This document shows, piece by piece, positions 63,301 to 64,000 of a DNA stretch of 64,000 nt (its first letter is position 1; every line of letters begins with the position of its first letter). The notes beneath the pieces were generated by a model. That model saw only the letters and a list, made by a program, of their open reading frames with translations, did not search any database and was not told the origin of the DNA. The stretch is taken from positions 155,441 to 219,440 of the forward strand of contig CAZWMD010000001.1 in assembly GCA_964634815.1 (NCBI GenBank), read 5' to 3'. The position numbers and the translations under genes were made by a program. Source of the DNA: JALZVT01 sp964634815. GTDB taxonomy: Bacteria; Pseudomonadota; Gammaproteobacteria; Pseudomonadales; Azotimanducaceae.

Positions 63301-64000
63301 AGGGGCCAGCCCTGGTAGTTGCCCCGACATCTGTTGCACCCAACTGGATAGATGAGGCGCGACGTTTTGCGCCATCACTCAATGTGTTGCATTACGTTGG
63401 CGCGCCGGGTGAACGCGAGGCAATGCTGGAGAATCTCGAAGCGCTGGACTTGATGGTGGTTACCTACGGTCTGATTCAAAACGACATTGAGCGATTTGCT
63501 GAGCAGTCCTGGTCTACCCTGGTACTGGATGAGGCGCACGCCATTAAAAACGCGGCAACACGTCGGTCTCGCGCGGTGAAAGCGCTTAACGCAGACTTTC
63601 GTATCGCCACCACCGGCACACCCATCCAGAACAACCTGATGGATTTGCATTCGTTGTTTGGTTTTTTGAACCCCGGAATGCTTGGCTCTGCGGCGCAGTA
63701 CAAAAGCAAGTTTGTTTTGCCCATCGAGCGCGACGGTGACACCGATGCCAGCGCCCGCTTGCGACGCTTGATCTCACCTTTTGTGCTCAGGCGCACTAAA
63801 ACCGAAGTGCTGGATGATCTGCCGTCGAGAACGGAAATCACGCTCAACGTGGAGCTGTCAGAAGATGAGGCCACGCTGTATGAAGCGCTGCGCACGCGCG
63901 CGCTTGCTGAGCTTGAAGAGGTAGATACCAAATCACCCAAGCAGCGAGAACAAGAGCGAAAGGCCAAAGGAATGGCGGGCAGCGGCCAGAAGGCCGGGGA
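60360..64000 (+). CDS. very large SNF2-family helicase with long N-terminal region, C-terminus cut by window edge
   Basis: From ATG 60360 the frame is open to the end of the window (1213 codons). An N-terminal region of about 900 residues is helical and repeat-like, with no recognised domain; it contains a short wHTH-like segment near residue 50-80 (ITQNTVKDAMGELIAARI). After a PSTLRAELRPYQREGFEWLA block (about 930) comes the helicase core: Walker A DDMGLGKT (about 961-968), DEAH in LVLDEAHAIKN (about 1056) and TTGTPIQNNLMDLHSLFGFL. SNF2 proteins move along DNA or nucleoprotein using ATP. The second RecA-like domain is beyond the edge. Confidence 0.85.
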   Translation, partial: MPQPKTAAERIQLYQTLSAPAQLVAQAYGAVAPNDPARARVVRWLAQADLLASGERITQNTVKDAMGELIAARIIEMGRKGQGPKVSPDWALFLTLEAQANNHLDAIVLAHDHEERDSSWWDQGQFRRAMLLRYLVVSQRFDRIAKLGVSQTLDWSFMLVDEARDLWKSLPQEHRKAAVSSCLRHVLWNASPVGVLFAVADLLAKTDPVLAGEVALVRIIRGDFVGALGSFQALSAELAVSPSGLSQRASIEAFIATLRGDDESATALIDDALTAERGATRKRNVFPPSRAFALSLLSLVRTGSPDALGLLNGLLRTAEKESLFPEVIHFVRVAELLSSDRDEQQRFWRRADEPNLLCLFSALMRGWGEKDFDVDDVEQEALLVAYMKQAKANGYWWILAEGTTLLERANVQSATRDLLQQLGDTASAQHTALGTVSIADVVVALPDWEYPLKALEQLAFKSAGGSRRPTGVDAERRLQWQIEEVAYGPPEVSVREQKANRSGEWGRGRVVALKRLRAEALQWDYALEQDKAAAAAIKVERSYGWGKAAEEYHVDAQTLYELRGHPYLINGDGDALEIVLREPELVIEEVTAEDRGTQAAGREIWARLEPLSTDNSEFAFEFVNPRRLTVTRFRDDHKRLLDVIPRDGIHLPESAKDRLLDAVAALAGDIRIQSGVAGGADANVVQGVVEPWVQLDPVAAGLTVKFVVEPVPETATYFVVGEGGATVFVSHDGSPTQASRDLLAEKAAAEAVVAACPTLARTHDGRLEWFLGEPEECLELIEELQKSGARCLWPQDEPYKVVARAEGADLNLTIKSASDWFSASGELQVDDDRVISLARLFELLDASQGSRFLELEDGQFLALSDGFRAQLDEFQALASPGKNGGQKLSALAAIALEELFETAVMNSDGAWEERQQKLREAKEYHPDLPSTLRAELRPYQREGFEWLAQLSHWGVGACLADDMGLGKTVQTLALLLLRAKQGPALVVAPTSVAPNWIDEARRFAPSLNVLHYVGAPGEREAMLENLEALDLMVVTYGLIQNDIERFAEQSWSTLVLDEAHAIKNAATRRSRAVKALNADFRIATTGTPIQNNLMDLHSLFGFLNPGMLGSAAQYKSKFVLPIERDGDTDASARLRRLISPFVLRRTKTEVLDDLPSRTEITLNVELSEDEATLYEALRTRALAELEEVDTKSPKQREQERKAKGMAGSGQKAG

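Noticed and set aside
1..64000. tRNA genes, rRNA, CRISPR arrays or insertion sequences
   Set aside because: No TTCGAATCC-type arms, spacer-repeat arrays, transposase frames or terminal inverted repeats were seen by eye; a tRNAscan run would be the decisive test.

Overview
The window looks like a 64 kb piece of a Gram-negative, aerobic, heterotrophic gammaproteobacterium, perhaps a marine one. The Gram-negative call rests on kdsD (KDO/LPS synthesis), an outer-membrane beta-barrel protein, lipoprotein signal peptides and periplasmic hydrolases. The gammaproteobacterial and marine assignment is inference from the gene mix (AtoE-type transporter, SurE, YidB-type DUF937, small RRM proteins, many acyl-CoA and CoA-transfer enzymes). 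Base composition is moderate in GC, by eye. I see no rRNA, tRNA, CRISPR array, insertion sequence or prophage.

Layout. 1-10.5 kb holds a truncated PAS protein, a short-chain fatty-acid transporter, small hydrolases, a glycerophosphodiesterase lipoprotein, MutT, an M48-TerB protease, a membrane-protein/XRE regulator module, GST and kdsD. 10.5-16.8 kb on the minus strand is a tight five-gene run: acyl-CoA dehydrogenase, a UGSC-motif selenoprotein read through an in-frame TGA, a conserved protein I do not recognise, a type-B carboxylesterase lipoprotein and a benzoylformate-decarboxylase-like TPP enzyme. 16.9-26.6 kb has an M20 peptidase, an MFS carrier overlapping head-to-head with a penicillin-acylase-family enzyme, a methyltransferase/PhyH dioxygenase pair and an amidohydrolase/VOC pair. 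26.6-32.7 kb has a large secreted protein, a hydroxyacid dehydrogenase, a double beta-barrel protein, an RRM protein and a YidB-type protein. 32.7-44 kb has glycerol-3-phosphate dehydrogenase, cystathionine beta-synthase, surE with an attenuator-like leader, a second RRM protein, a YceI/PPOX/Nudix operon, a quinone reductase, trpS and AlkC. 44-48.2 kb has three crotonase-fold enzymes, an RraA-fold protein and a rhomboid protease. It includes a 100-N scaffold gap flanked by an exact 55-bp duplication. 48.2-64 kb has a Ser/Thr kinase with a TPR-type tail, DUF1272, a ProA-like enzyme, a methyltransferase/metalloprotease pair, a class C beta-lactamase-type esterase, a two-gene class III CoA-transferase, TerB, a second TPP enzyme and the start of a very large SNF2 helicase.

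How the genes fit together. Much of the window deals with esters, amides and acyl-CoA compounds: esterases, acylase, amidohydrolase, CoA-transferases, crotonases, acyl-CoA dehydrogenase and TPP carboligases or decarboxylases. This suggests breakdown of varied organic substrates, but no complete pathway can be named from sequence alone. The most notable item is the selenoprotein at 15021-15572. A conventional gene caller splits it at the TGA; the codons after the TGA continue the U-G-S-C motif, and a stem-loop with the spacing of a bacterial SECIS element follows. Second-rank items are the paired hairpins directly upstream of the Shine-Dalgarno sequences of both RRM genes, the terminator-like hairpin in the surE leader, and the CoA-transferase pair in which only one subunit keeps the catalytic aspartate.
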